Below are positions 1 through 15,400 of a stretch of 64,000 nt of DNA, one piece after another (the first letter of the stretch is position 1; the number at the start of each line of letters is the position of its first letter). The stretch covers positions 4,559,098 to 4,623,097 of the forward strand of contig CM119269.1 in NCBI GenBank assembly GCA_051294375.1. The letters are read 5' to 3'. Below the pieces are notes generated by a model. It searched no databases, was not told where the DNA came from, and was given only the letters and a program-made list of their open reading frames with translations. Source of the DNA: Paraspadella gotoi (Eukaryota; Chaetognatha). The translations under genes were made by a program, and so were the position numbers.

Positions 1-468
1 GTTAACTTTGAATTTAGACCTCATATGACTTGAGAGAGGCCGTAAATTAAATTTCGCACACTTTCTCTGTCTTTGTTTCTCTCCTAAAAGATAAAAAGTC
101 GGGGCATTTTTGATCGCTCTTCTCTGCAACCTTTCGTAAAATTTATAATCGTAAAATTGAATCTAATGTATCGATAAACCCGGGCCTCTTAGGATATTTG
201 AAGCAAAAATAACATTTTTTAAAAGCGAATCCACAAATGAGAATCAAAAACTAAGTGATGATAGTGTTTACCAGTAACTGAGTACCAGCTACTTAAAACT
301 AAAATATTGAAAGTTTTAATGATATTCATATGTATTATTTCACGTAAACCTTTATTTCTTTTAGTTCACTAAACCGGTGCAGAGAATTCGGACCAGAGAG
401 AAAATACTAATTGTTCCCCCTTTTTATCAATCTGCTTCTATGGATATTATTTGCCACTTTCAAATTAC
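1..468. other. unresolved left edge (probable intron of TDRD9 gene)
   Basis: On the minus strand 83-1 is open after a good acceptor, but its phase does not match the donor at 469. A tiny exon may lie near 360. I support no exon here. Confidence 0.4.
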
Positions 469-3400
469 CTTCTTGGCGAAGGCGGTTTGACGCGTCTTGT
501 CGGATAGTTGAGATCCAGGTGCTCGTCGTCATCGTACTTTCCGGCGCGAGCGTCTCTTTTAACGTCGGCGAGGAATTTCTGGGCCTCTTCAACCGTCATC
601 TTCTCGTACTGGTTGATCGGGTTACTCCTCATTCCACCGCGCCATCCGCTGATGATCTGTTCCAGTTTGAGAGAGAGAAGTACAGGCGGCAACACCTGAG
701 GTGGGGGGAGAGGTTAGCGACCACAATTTTCACGAAAGAAAATCAGCTAAATAAGCCGATAAGAACGAACCTGATCTGCGTCCATTGGGACTCTCGGCCT
801 GAACTCGACAAAGGACTTCGAACCCTCGAATTCCACGTCCAAAGAGAATAGTTTCATGACCTGCGGTCCAAGGTTTTTCGCAAAGAATTCTAAAATTCTT
901 TCTTTGTAGAGCGGCCCGAGCGCTTCGTCAAAGCCTAGTACATATGATTAGTGATGAAGCGTGACAATTACTTACGTACGTTTGCCAAAATAAAATCAAT
1001 TTGAAACGTTGAAAATAAGCTGAGATTTTGTTTCTCTGAATTATTATGATTTAAATCATTTTCAAAAATCCAGCGTGATGATGACGAACATTAGCCGATT
1101 TTTTTTCTAAATTGGAAATTTAGGGCTGAAAAAAAACATTCTACAGGACGCTGTCGCAACACCAAGTTTAACTTCGAAAAAAAAAAAAAATTGTTTAAAA
1201 ATAGTGCTTTTGAAAAAAATTAAAAACCGACAATATGCACTGGCCAGTTAAAAGCTTCTAATAAATTAAGAACTGAAATCAGATTCGTATGTATATATGT
1301 ATAGCGTTAACTGTACACATTAACTATTGATAAATTAACAAATAACGACCATAAGTCATTCAATTCTTTTTGCCCCCCCCCTCCGCACCCCCGCTTTTTG
1401 CGTTTCGACTTGGCCTCAGATCGCAAAGATCGCACATCCCAAGAAATTAAAAAATCCGCCGTAATCACCTCTCAAGAAAACGGTGGTGCGAGGATCCCGA
1501 TTGCTCATTTCCTTTTGCCGGTGACGTAGACCGTCGCCACTCTCGTCGCCAGCGACGCGGACGAAGTAGTTTGGGTAAAAAGCGCCCGCGATGAGAAGCT
1601 TGAGGAAGAAGTCGCGCTTGCTCAGCGGATCCGACGATGTTGTCATGGAGATGGAAGTTGAGGCGTCCGAAGGGTGCAGGTTGAACCGATCGAGTCGACG
1701 CCAAACTTCTTGCACCTAAGGTCATGGGACAAATAAATTATTATAGAACAAATGATAACGGTTTTTCTAATAACATTTTTATACAGAAGCATCAATTAAA
1801 AATCGCTGGAATTGTGGCCATATATACATCACAACCTACCTGTTTGTCGACGTCCTTGAGCCGACGCACGTCAACACCGTTGTCTCGTTCCCATCGACGC
1901 TCGTAGCTCGGATCGTAGAAGCAGTTGTCCGTCGTCTTTTTTTTCCAACACTGGTAGGCGTTGAGGGAGGCGATAAGGTCGCTCTCGGTCTGGTTGCTCC
2001 AGTTTATTTGGAAGAAGAATGTCTGTGGGGGGGGGGAATAGGAAAGCAAAGGATCACTCGGTTTTTATCAATAATATCGTGAGTGTGAAAAAAAATCCTT
2101 CATTGTTCCCACCATTAGCTGTTTCCGGTAATCGAACTCTCGAAGGAAGATAGAATGTTGATTAAGAGTACAGGCCATGATGACGGCCTCGTAGAGAAAT
2201 CCGAAGACGTGACCCATGAGGATGAGTCGCGTCATGTGAACGTCGAGGGGAATCTGACAAAAAAAAAATTTCGAAAATAAAGGAAAAAAATTTTTTGTAC
2301 TCTTTTTATATTTGATCAACTACGTACATCCGCCATGACGAGTCCGGCGAAGGTTAAGTCTCCATCGAATGCGGGATCGAGGTCAGACTCGGTCAAGTCC
2401 GTCGCCTCGTAAGACTTGGCGCTCTTTTCGGGTTGAGACGTTAAGGCGTCCAGTTCCTTTAGCTCCACAACAGCTCGTTCGATGCTAAGTGAAGAAAAAA
2501 ATAAACTTAAAAATTTGTCGGCCAAAGTTTCAAATCGGCGATTAAACAAAACGATTAACTTTTTTTTGGTATCAACCGAAATGCGGGAAGCATCACTCAC
2601 CAAGTTTAATGCTGGCTGTGACCCGAAAAAAAGGAAAGCGAACGAAACACATTGATAGACTACTAATAAAACTTTGATTCTATTTTAATAAGGAAAATTA
2701 AGTCGAAATTCAAAATGGAATTTTTTTAAATTATTATATTTTATGATATTTATAAATGAAAAAAAAAGATTAACGTAAATAACGTTTCGCACCGTTCCAA
2801 GCCAGGATGATCCATCGCCAGACTGAGCAGCTTCTTCGGGGGATAAAGATTGAGCCGCTTGGCTTTGAGAACTAGTTGGCTCAAAGATGTTCGCTGCATC
2901 TCGGGAACCTCTTGCTCGTCCATGCACTCTTCGAAGAAGGCGCGGGAGACGAGTCGGTAACATATTCCCTTGTCCACGCGACCGGCTCGTCCTTAAGGGG
3001 GAGAAGGATAAACCTTAAGAAAATACTATTCAGTTTTCACTCGACTCTCTCACTCACCTCTTCGTTGGTCGGCGCTGGCTTTCGACGTCCACTCAACCTT
3101 GAGATGTTGCAAGTTGCTCTCGATGTCACAGTGAAGTCGCTTGGTCATGCAAAAGTCGACAACGTATTTAATGTCTGGGACGGTGATGGACGATTCCGCG
3201 ATGTTCGTCGACAAAATCACCTTTCTGTAAGGTCGCATTCAATTGCCTCATTTATGTAAAAATAATGCAAACATCTTAAACGGTCAAACCTAATTCCCTT
3301 TTCCGGTTTTTTAAAGATGGCCGATTGTCTGGAAAGAGTGATGGTAGAGTGAAGTTGAATGAGTTGGAATTTGGTGTTTTGAGTTTGACTCGTTTGGAGG

Positions 3401-5424
3401 TCGTCGTTGAAGGACTCGATCTCCGGCAGACCGGGAAGGAAGCAAAGGACCGAACCTTTGTTCCATTTGTCGCTCGCACGATTTCGCTCCTGATTCTGAA
3501 ATGAATTCTTCTCTAAAAAAGGATTCCCGATAACGCGATGAACAAACTTAAATGTATTCACTTACTCTTTCTTTCTCCTCTCTTTGATCGAGGGAGAGTA
3601 TGAGCCTTAGAGCGAGTTGACGCGTTTCCAGCGTCAATTTGGCGTCGTCCTTCATAGACTGCGGAAGGTGACAACCCAATTGACGGTGGAACTCCTCGGC
3701 GTAGTAGACGTTGACTTCGTGCGGCTTTCCACCCACGCTGGTCGGGGTGAAAGAATTCGAATTTGAACAAGAAAGATCACAAAAAGACTTGCTTTACTTC
3801 ACCGCTCTTACCTCAACAAAGAAGCTGGCTCCAAAATATTGGCTGTACGGCTCACGGGAAAACTGAAATAATCGCAAAAAATTCCAGTATCCATTGTGGC
3901 GGACATGAGGACGACGCGAACCTGCGACCATTTGGCAAATTAAGTAATGAGAATAGAGGCTCAACCTTCCGCCAGAACCCTTCTCTCCCACGGGTCTCCT
4001 TTTCCCCTTCTCAACGCCTCCTCATCCTCCTCCTCTCGTCGTCCCCTCCTCCTCATCCCCAAGTCACGGATCAGGGTCTTGGAAATCGGCATTACAACTT
4101 CTCCTCTCGGTCTCTATACCCATCTTCCCAGGTAATGTATTTGACTTTGTAATGATTCAGACGAAGCCGAATTCGATTAACTCAACATTTTCAATACCTG
4201 CTTGGATACAGCTTGGGTCTTGAGTAACTGCTTGATGACCAGCAAGCAAAAATCCATGTCAGCTTCGCGGTCATGAACCTCGTCGAGAATAATGTGAGAG
4301 TATGCTGAGAGATTTTTTTCAAGGATTAACTTTTGCAGCAAGATGCCGGTCGTGCAGTAGAGAATGCACGTGTCTTCAGATGCGACGCGTTCCAGCGACA
4401 CCTTAAAAAAGGGGACAAAACATGATAATTTCTCGCATATATATTTTTTTTTTATTTTGTGCTTGCAAAGAAACCTGGTATCCGCAAATTTTCCCAGGAA
4501 CCCAGTTTTGCTCGTCACAGACACGCCGACAAATACTCATGGCGGCGATTTTTCGCGGCTGAGTGACAATGATGTTAGGCAGACGACCTAAAAAAAAAAA
4601 AAAAACACGGTCGGGCATCTTTTTGTCTTGGAAGACTTTCTTTCCCCTTACACCCGAGGGTCAGACAAAAATCGAACCCACCTTTGGTACGCTGCCAGTG
4701 ATTGAGGATCATCAGAGGAACTCGTGTCGTTTTTCCGCTTCCGGTCTCGCCCTTGATGACGGTCACGGTCGATGCTTCTACCTCGTTCACGATTCTCTCC
4801 TCGTACTCGTCTATGGGAAGAGTTTGGGTGCGGTTTTCCCGCAAATTATCCAGATCGTAGGCGCGAGCGAGGGATTGGACCTGATCGATGAAAAAGGATG
4901 AGGCGAAATTTGGCGACTTCAGAACTAAAAAAGATCTAGTTTTGCCAACCTGTTGCGCGGTTCGGTACGGCTCCGTTCTCGGCCCCTGTGGGCGTTTCGA
5001 CGATAAGGTAGACATCGTTAAAGACTCGATGTCGTGGTCGCGAAAGGAACGCGAATTCGAAGTAGGATCTTCCTCCGTGACATCGCCGGCCACGCCCATC
5101 ATATCCTTAACCTCTTGCGCTTTGACTCGATCGCCGTAGGTGTCGTCGAAACGACGGATCGGCGGATTTTCGTTCGCTATTCGGAAACCGGCGCGACTGG
5201 GAAAAAACAACGGTTAAGACGAAAATTATTAAATACATACACCTAAGGATAAATCTTTCAATTTTCTACGAGAATTACTTCGGCTCCAGCGGCAATCCCG
5301 TGGAGCTGTCGACCACGGTGGACGGATCCTTTCGAATTGTCTTCAAATCATTCATGGGCGCTCCTAGGGTGAAGTAGGCCTTTATGTCGTCCAGGTCGAT
5401 CTCTCCCGCTAGGTAACGAGCCAT
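469..5424 (-). CDS. TDRD9: TDRD9/spindle-E-type DEVH-box RNA helicase, 3' end outside window
   Basis: Sixteen joined exons (5424-5279, 5196-4950, 4880-4682, 4587-4475, 4401-4198, 3921-3812, 3737-3566, 3495-3290, 3224-3058, 2991-2793, 2484-2328, 2253-2113, 2022-1840, 1715-1469, 934-771, 695-469) read open through about 960 residues with matching phases. The start is the ATG at 5424; the N-terminus (MARYLAGEIDLDDIKAYFTL) resembles the short N-terminal motif of TDRD9. Visible motifs: Walker A GETGSGKTT near residue 175, DEVH near 275, SAT near 311, STNIAESS, and QRRGRAGR across the 3058/2991 junction. The segment LIAGAFYPNYF and the FVEF segment after it are characteristic of TDRD9 rather than of splicing DEAH helicases. 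TDRD9/spn-E acts in piRNA biogenesis and transposon silencing in germline granules. The Tudor domain should follow the last exon and is not visible. The final exon ends in phase 2, and I found no in-phase next exon in 1-468. Confidence 0.9.
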
Positions 5425-5831
5425 CGCGTCTAACGAACTTCTCCTTTACGCTTTGATAAATTCTTTTCAGGAATTCAAGAGTTATCTAATTGCGTCGATT
5501 GAAGTTCATTTTTATTTTTTCGTGAGAGGTTGTGACACAGTCGGGCGTCGTGAGTTTAGGATTTTACATTTATGCGAAAGTTTTAACTTTGGAATGAAGC
5601 TGACAGATAAAAATAAGGGGAAAAAAAATATATATATATTTAATTATTCTATCACAATATGACTGCCAACAAATAACGTTGTTTATTTAGCGAAAGGAGA
5701 AAAGTTCACCAATTCAAGTACATATTACATAATCTAAAAAAATCAGACTTCAATTAGTTATATATTTGTTCTAAATATTTGTTCTCTAAAATTGTGATTA
5801 TGTACGTAATCGCCCGAGATGGAATGTTTAT

Positions 5832-8986
<3,155 letters not shown>

Positions 8987-9590
8987 TCAGAGAACGAGGA
9001 AGAGGACGAGAATGATAAGGAGGACGGCGACGAGAACGCCGATGGCGGTCCACTGACGCCGCTCCGACGTCATGTGGAGCACTTTTGCCACCTTCTTCAT
9101 GACGGAGTCGAGCTTGGAATCGGCGGTCTCCACTTCGGCGTTGAGGTCCTCCAGCATGATCGCCTGTTCGTCCAACTCCCGCGACATCGAAGAGGAGATG
9201 TTCTTCAGGATTCCGACCGACGACGAGATGTTCTCCATCGATTCTTCCTACGATGCAAAAGGGGGGGGGAATAGCTTTTCAGTTTTCTATTACCTTCTTT
9301 TTATGACCAAAACGTTTTTTCATGAAACCAGCAAACCCGAGTATAGTAAGCGAGACCAACTATTCTCGAACCTGTGAGTTCATCATCATCTGCTGTTGTT
9401 GATGAATATCGTCAAAGAGTCCGGCGCTGCGGCTGTACGCGACGCCACCGCCGTTGGCGGACGTCATGGAAATACCGCGCGGCATGACGTCGCTTCCGCT
9501 TTGCGCCAACGGGGCCTCCGTTTGATTCTCCAGCCTCACGTATTTGGACTGAGATTTTAGGGCGTTGGAGGCTCCGCCGCCGAGGAGCGG
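8987..9590 (-). CDS. STX6: syntaxin-6/10-like t-SNARE, C-terminal exons
   Basis: Two exons (9590-9372 and 9247-8987) join in phase 0 and encode 159 residues. The last 80 contain a SNARE heptad helix (ILKNISSSMSRELDEQ onward), then HMTSERRQW and a hydrophobic tail of about 20 residues (IGVLVAVLLIILVLFLVL), the tail-anchor layout and wording of syntaxin 6/10. These SNAREs act in fusion at the trans-Golgi network and endosomes. The PLLGGGAS stretch in the first of these exons corresponds to the linker after the N-terminal domain. The family's ~100-residue N-terminal three-helix domain is not seen upstream: the next open exon (10567-10366) does not resemble it and ends in the wrong phase. Either an exon is missing from this sequence or the protein is shortened. 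Confidence 0.85.
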
Positions 9591-9620
9591 CTGTGGAGAG
9601 AAAAAATCATACCGTCTTAT

Positions 9621-9812
9621 CATACAATTGAAACATTCTTTGAAATATCATTCCACTTCATTGATAGGGATGCCAGGTACTCTGGGAGAGAATAAACGAG
9701 ACTGTGAGAAAGTCTTGATTGAAAGCTTGCAGGGACCTGCTATGTCATTATTTTGTAAGAGTGATGGAGGCCTTAAACCACCAAAGCCTGTCCAAAGTCA
9801 GGGGCAAGATAG
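9621..9812 (+). repeat. partial copy of the ~328-bp dispersed repeat
   Basis: The sequence from catacaattgaaacattc to caaagtcaggggcaagatag matches most of the tandem unit found at 49250-50006, with a few substitutions. It lies in the syntaxin intron. Confidence 0.85.
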
Positions 9813-9835
9813 TGTGGCGAATCGTAAATTCGCCT

Positions 9836-10077
9836 CCCGTATAGCTTGGTGAAACTCATTGGCTTGGACAGTTAAGTATTCGTTCACCAACCGTGAGTTC
9901 CGGGTTAAATCCCCTCACGGTCACGCTGGTTAAATTGTGATGGTGTAGGCATAAACACGCCAGTGACATGGGGTGGTCACTGCCGGTTCAAATCCCTGAG
10001 CGCCAGCTGTCGGGAGATGCCTCATACCCCGGGGATGCCACGAGTTCGATCAAGACGCGGGGATTATTGAGACGCCC

Positions 10078-10112
<35 letters not shown>
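9836..10112 (+). mobile_element. tRNA-related SINE-like element with (GA)n tail
   Basis: Two pol III B-box-like motifs occur: gggttaaatcccc near 9911 and ggttcaaatcc near 9984, the second a near-perfect B box. An A-box-like tagcttggtg precedes the first. The element ends in a (GA)n run at 10081-10110. This tandem tRNA-like organisation fits a SINE. Boundaries are approximate and no target-site duplication was established. Confidence 0.55.
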
Positions 10113-10114
<2 letters not shown>

Positions 10115-10365
10115 AGCGCCCGCTATTTGAACTCGAGCCCAGCGAAAGGGGCTTGTCTTCAAAAATTAAAAAGAAAAATGGCAAAAAGAAAAAAAATAGA
10201 ATTTAAACAGTTAAAAAAAAAGGCTTCTAAGAGGTTAAACCGGATTTTTCTATATAAGGATGACGCTAGCGAGACAGAAATAGTCTCGGGCCGCCGCGAC
10301 ATTCTCGGGAATTAATTTGTTTACTATTAATTTAATATTTATAAAAATAGAGATCCTCGACTGAC

Positions 10366-10567
10366 CTTCGGGCGGACGCGACGCCGCGAAGGCAAGGGAC
10401 GTTTCCGGAGCACGCGGAGATGGTGGCCCTTGGTCGAGGCAGACGTCGAAACCTGTTGAGTGAAGTGGACGGCGGTTAAAGGCAGCATTTTTGTTGTTGT
10501 TTTCTTGGTCTATGAGAGATTTTGAATCCGCGGCGGAAGCGAAGGCGGATTTGGCGTTCTCATCCAT
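10366..10567 (-). CDS. unidentified first exon, possibly of the syntaxin-like gene
   Basis: An ATG at 10567 opens 67 codons plus one base ending at a GT donor (GAAG|GTCAGT) at 10366. The peptide (MDENAKSAFASAADSKSLID...) is polar and matches no family I recognise. Its phase-1 end does not fit the phase-0 acceptor at 9590, so at least one further exon would be needed if both belong to one gene. Confidence 0.4.
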
Positions 10568-12449
10568 GACGTTCTCATCGCCGATTTAGGAATTGCGAGG
10601 AAAAGGACGTCAGAGGAGAAAGTGCGTCGGTATTTTTAGGGCCGAGGTTCTGGGTGAGGAAAGGAACTGCGAGTGCGAAACTGAGGAAATCAAAACAGAT
10701 AAGGAGCACTGACTGACAGGGCGAGTGGGCGAGTGGCCTTTCATTATTTTCGATATAAGAAAATATTGACTAGAGAACGTTCAAAGTCGGTAAATAATTG
10801 AATCACAATAAGGTGGTTAAATCCGAGGGAGTGGTCGGTGAGAATCGAAATTCAAGTCGAACGGAAAGAGATGTTCGTCGCCTGGTCGAATCGCAGGGGA
10901 GAGCAGGTGAAAATAACTTCCCCTCTTCCCGGAATTAAAAAATTAATCATTTCTCTCTCCAAATATATTACGGCTAAATTTTACTTCCTAATTTTTTTTT
11001 GTTTCTTCGTCCATTCGTTTTTCTATCCGACGGACGCGAGAACCTGGCGGAGGGCGACGGCCGAAAACGATGACGAATTCCGACGAAGATCCGCGCGAAA
11101 AAAAAAAGTGGCGATTCAAGTTTGCGAAAGAGTTCGGTCTTCCCCTTTCTGTCTCGTTATCTCTCTCTCTCTCGCTCGCTCGCATATAGAGAGATCGATG
11201 TAATAATGATTATCGCTCTCTCGATCTCGGGTCTTTTCCAACTTTATCGCGATCAGAGCGAGGGATTAAAAAAAAATCTACTAAAAACAAAACGATCCGA
11301 AGAGCGATTCGGACTTTCGCTCTTTTTTTTTAATATTTCCCGAATTTAAAAAAAAAAATCTTTTTTTTTAAAATTCGTCCGAGAGAAAAAAAAGGGAACA
11401 ATAATAAATTGAATTTAAAAACTTTTTCTCTCACTCGGGCCGACGAAGGGAAAACCTTTATCATGAATTTGATATGCAAAGGTTTAGCGAGGGTCTCTTT
11501 CTCTTCTTCCAGGAAGCTCGAGGTGTAGTTATTCATCGCGCACCGATTTCGGTTTTTATTCTCTCTCTCTCTGATTCTCTCCCGTCGCACTCATTCCTTA
11601 CTTCGGTGCGGATTTTCTACAAACTTGTGGAAACAACTCTTTCTCTGTCGTTGCTTTTTTTTAAATCACGAAACTGCCTAGAGGAATCACCTCTCTCCGC
11701 CCGAGGTTTTGTTGCGATGACGTCATCCTCTTATTTGAGAGCAAATCGCTGTCCTATTCCTAACCCGGTTATATTCGAAGGATCAATAGATACATAGTAC
11801 AAGTTGAAAACTGTGGTTTAACTTTCAACCCTTTGAGCAAAAGTTTCAAGAATACAACATTTATTTATTGCGCGGCTAATACACACGGAGCAACTCTGAG
11901 ACACTTGGTTGTCGGTCGGTCTGTCTGCCCCACTTACGTTTTAAAAGCTTACAACTGTTAATAATGCATCAATTAACTACGTAAAATTTTGTTTTGAAGA
12001 ATCTAATTTGCAGTAACTACATATTTAAATGTTATAATAAAGGAATTAAACCAAATTCAATATAATGTACATACATTTATTGACAAATTGAAATGTGACA
12101 ACAAATCCACAGTTATCTTGTATCGACATTGAAAATACCATGAGCTAGCGGAGGATGGTTTTCATTTATATGGAAAAAACTTTTGTTCAACAATTAACAA
12201 AAAAAAAAAAACTGCTCAAAATGCTAATCCTGTACAAGTTACCAACGAAGACAAAGGCAGTGAATGTTAAAAATTTAAACGGGAAAAGAGATTTAACACA
12301 ACTGAAAGAAAAGAGCAACTTGCAATTATAAGGTAAACTGAAAAAAAACTAATAAAATAGGAAAAGGGGGTTCTAAAGAACAACATAAGAGGAAAGAGAG
12401 ATACGATGTCAACGGCTTAAATTTGCTCATATCAAAGGAGAAGCGACGT
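10568..12449. other. intergenic, no gene seen
   Basis: Low-complexity DNA with CT and T runs (11155-11185, 11310-11390). The right part should be the hnRNP 3' UTR; minus-strand AATAAA-type signals occur near 11860 and 12077. No exon was supported. Confidence 0.55.
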
Positions 12450-15400
12450 CTACTGATAGGCCGGGTATCCCGCGTAGGCCGACTGATCGTATGGTTGATA
12501 GGCAGACACCGCGGGTTGTTGGTGATAACTGTGCAAACAAATTGGGATTTCGGCGTCGGGTCAGCAGTCTATACAGAAGGCTTCATATTATCAAATGAGG
12601 CGGTGCTTTTTTCTTCAAACGAAGCTTAATTATGGAAGATTTATCAATTTTAGTTCTCAAATCTTCTTTTTATACCTGATGCTACTAAAATTTAAAAAAA
12701 TAAAAAATAAGTTTGGTGAGAACAGATTTTGGTCACAAAAAAACACCCAACTCTAATTTATAATATGAAGCCTTCTGTATACACTTTTTTATAAGGAATC
12801 GCCAACCATTGTCATCGCGGGAAAAAAAAGCCCTCATTTGCAACAACGAACCCGTTGGTAGCAGGTTGCGCCGCCGCCGCCGCAGCCGCCTGAAGCGGTT
12901 GGCCGTAAGCGTCGTAACCGGTGGAGGCGACGGGCGTCGGGGCGTGGGACTGGGGGGGCGCGGCTGCCACTTGAGGATGGGCGTAGCCTAGGGCAAAATG
13001 AGAACAGAGTTAAAGCGAACAAGGAAAACATGGATTCCAGGCTGGAAGAATTACCCATTACCCATCATTTAAACTTCTTACCGGCATACGCGGAATAATC
13101 GTACTGCGGGGGAGCAGCGGCGGGGACAGCAGCCGCTGGCGCCGGTTGCGCCGCCACCGTTTGAATCGCCGCCGGTTGTGCCGCAACTTGTTGATGTTGA
13201 CTGCGAGGAAAAAAAAACAAAGTTGATTCACTTAAAATTTTTTTTTTCGAGAAAAACTAGAGCACGGCAAAATACTTTAGTCTAACTGAAACGCTGAACA
13301 CGCATGGCAATGATTTTTTAAAAAGTAGGTCTTATTGCGTTAAAAAGCTTGTTTGGAAAAAAACTAGAAACTTTAAAATTCATTAGTTGGATGGAAAAAA
13401 AATGAAAAAGATTAAAACCAGTTTGGCCACATCAATCATATGATCATAATTTAATTGCAAACCTAATGTTATGAGCGGGAGTAACGAAAATGTATATTAC
13501 GAGCTGGGAATAAAATAGATAATTTACAGGGTTAATAATAGTCAATTTAAAACAAAAAAGTCACGGTACCGCATAAAGATGATAGATCTCATCCTATTTA
13601 ACAACACTTCAAAAACACTTTCTCTTACAAAAATAAAATATTATCCCAAAAGACTATAATCTCGCCATTTTTAAAAGCATTGTTCTAAGTATATAAAACT
13701 ATTTTAAAGTGAAACAGGGATACTGAGATAAAAAATAAAACCATTACGTAATATACATTACATTATATTATATAATTCATTCTGGCAAACAAAAAAAAAA
13801 CGCTTTTGAAACATTTTTTAATGTATGCCTTCAGTAGTTATAAAATGTTTAGTAAATCAAAAGAGAGATAAACAGAAGTACTATAACATTTATAATCATA
13901 AAAAAATTATAAATTTTAAAATAAAAAATCTTAAGAGCATAAGGATCGTCGCAATCGCATAGAAAAAATCTGAAAGTTTGATACTCAATCAAATTTGATA
14001 CAAGCAAACTAAGATTTATACATAACAAACATGGCTTAATATAAAATAAATAAATATATAACTAAAAAAAATAGAAAAATAGGAAAAAATGAGGGAAAGA
14101 AAAAAGCGAAAAAAAACCCCCAGTTTTTCGATGGTAAAATGATAACATGGGCGACTGCAATGCTTAACATAAAAAAAAAAAAAAAACAAAGAGAGAGAGA
14201 GAAAGAGAAGAGAAGAGGCAGCAACTTAGAAAAAGAAATAAATATTTTTTTCCTATACTATGAACTAATTTGCATATTAACAAAAATTTTGTTTCTAAAA
14301 TTTAAACAAATAACATTTGGTGTATGACCGCTTTAGTTTTAAAAGACCTTGATGATATGTTGCTAAATTTTCAACTTCATACAAATACTAGAAAATCCTA
14401 ATTCTTTCTTCCATTTAATATATGGGCTCAATATTCAGAAAAAAATCTTAAGAAACAAAATGACTGAAAAACTTCTTTTTTTAACTTACATGCTTGTTTG
14501 TATTAAACTATATAAAATTCTAGAACATTTTTTCATTTTTTTTTATTATGCTTATGCATATACTATTTTATAATTATTAATCAACGGAAAGAAATATTTA
14601 GCTTTTTAAAATAAACTTTCTGTTGTTAATATGAATTTCGTGTCAGTTTTTGGATAAACAAAATTTGAAAATTATTAGCAGTGACAAAAAACTAAGGCGA
14701 GTCAATATTTTACCCAAAGCTTCCTCCATCTTGCAAAAAGCAATCGTTTAAAAACCAGACTGCACTTTCAAAAATATTCAAATACCGATAAACTAATAAA
14801 TTCTATCGTCGAAAAGCCCCGAGCCCGGAGAGACGCGGCCGGGGGCGGGAACTCGAGGGGCCCCTTGGCCCGGCCCCGAGCTCGACGACGATCTGCGCGA
14901 AAAGTTTGAGGCTCATCTCATAACTTATCACCGATTACGTAAAAGAAGCTACAAGTATTAAGTATTTTTAAGTCAAGGATAATTTTAAACATGGCTTAAA
15001 AGACGAATTAATCCAATGTGCGAGAAGGATTTAAATTCTATTTTTAAAAAAAGAATTAGCCAATAACCAGACGACCTATTACCAAAGCCCACCATTTAAG
15101 AGAATTAAAATGGTTAAATAGTTTCTTAAATTTATATTCATATTTCTTGACCAATTTTTTACTATACTCCAAAAGTATATCCCAGAATATTTTTGTATGA
15201 AAAAAACGGATATTTTATACTCTCAAAAAGAAATAAAAATGTCGACAAAAACTATTAAAATTTAATCAAAAGACTTATTAAAAAAAACAAAAGCCCAGTC
15301 GGAACAACAGAAAATCTAAAGCGATCGTTCTTGATCAAATTTTATCAATTTACTATATTATAAGTCAAGCGCTTAATTTTTAAATAAATTCTAAAGTCAA

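Noticed and set aside
1-83. Possible further TDRD9 exon on the minus strand
   Set aside because: A good acceptor and open frame exist, but the phase does not match the donor at 469 and the matching phase hits a stop.
2596-2615. Micro-exon in the TDRD9 gene
   Set aside because: Including it breaks the frame; joining 2793 directly to 2484 gives the expected family sequence.
9968-10315. Plus-strand open frame over the GA repeat
   Set aside because: Built on SINE and microsatellite sequence; no homology or splice logic.
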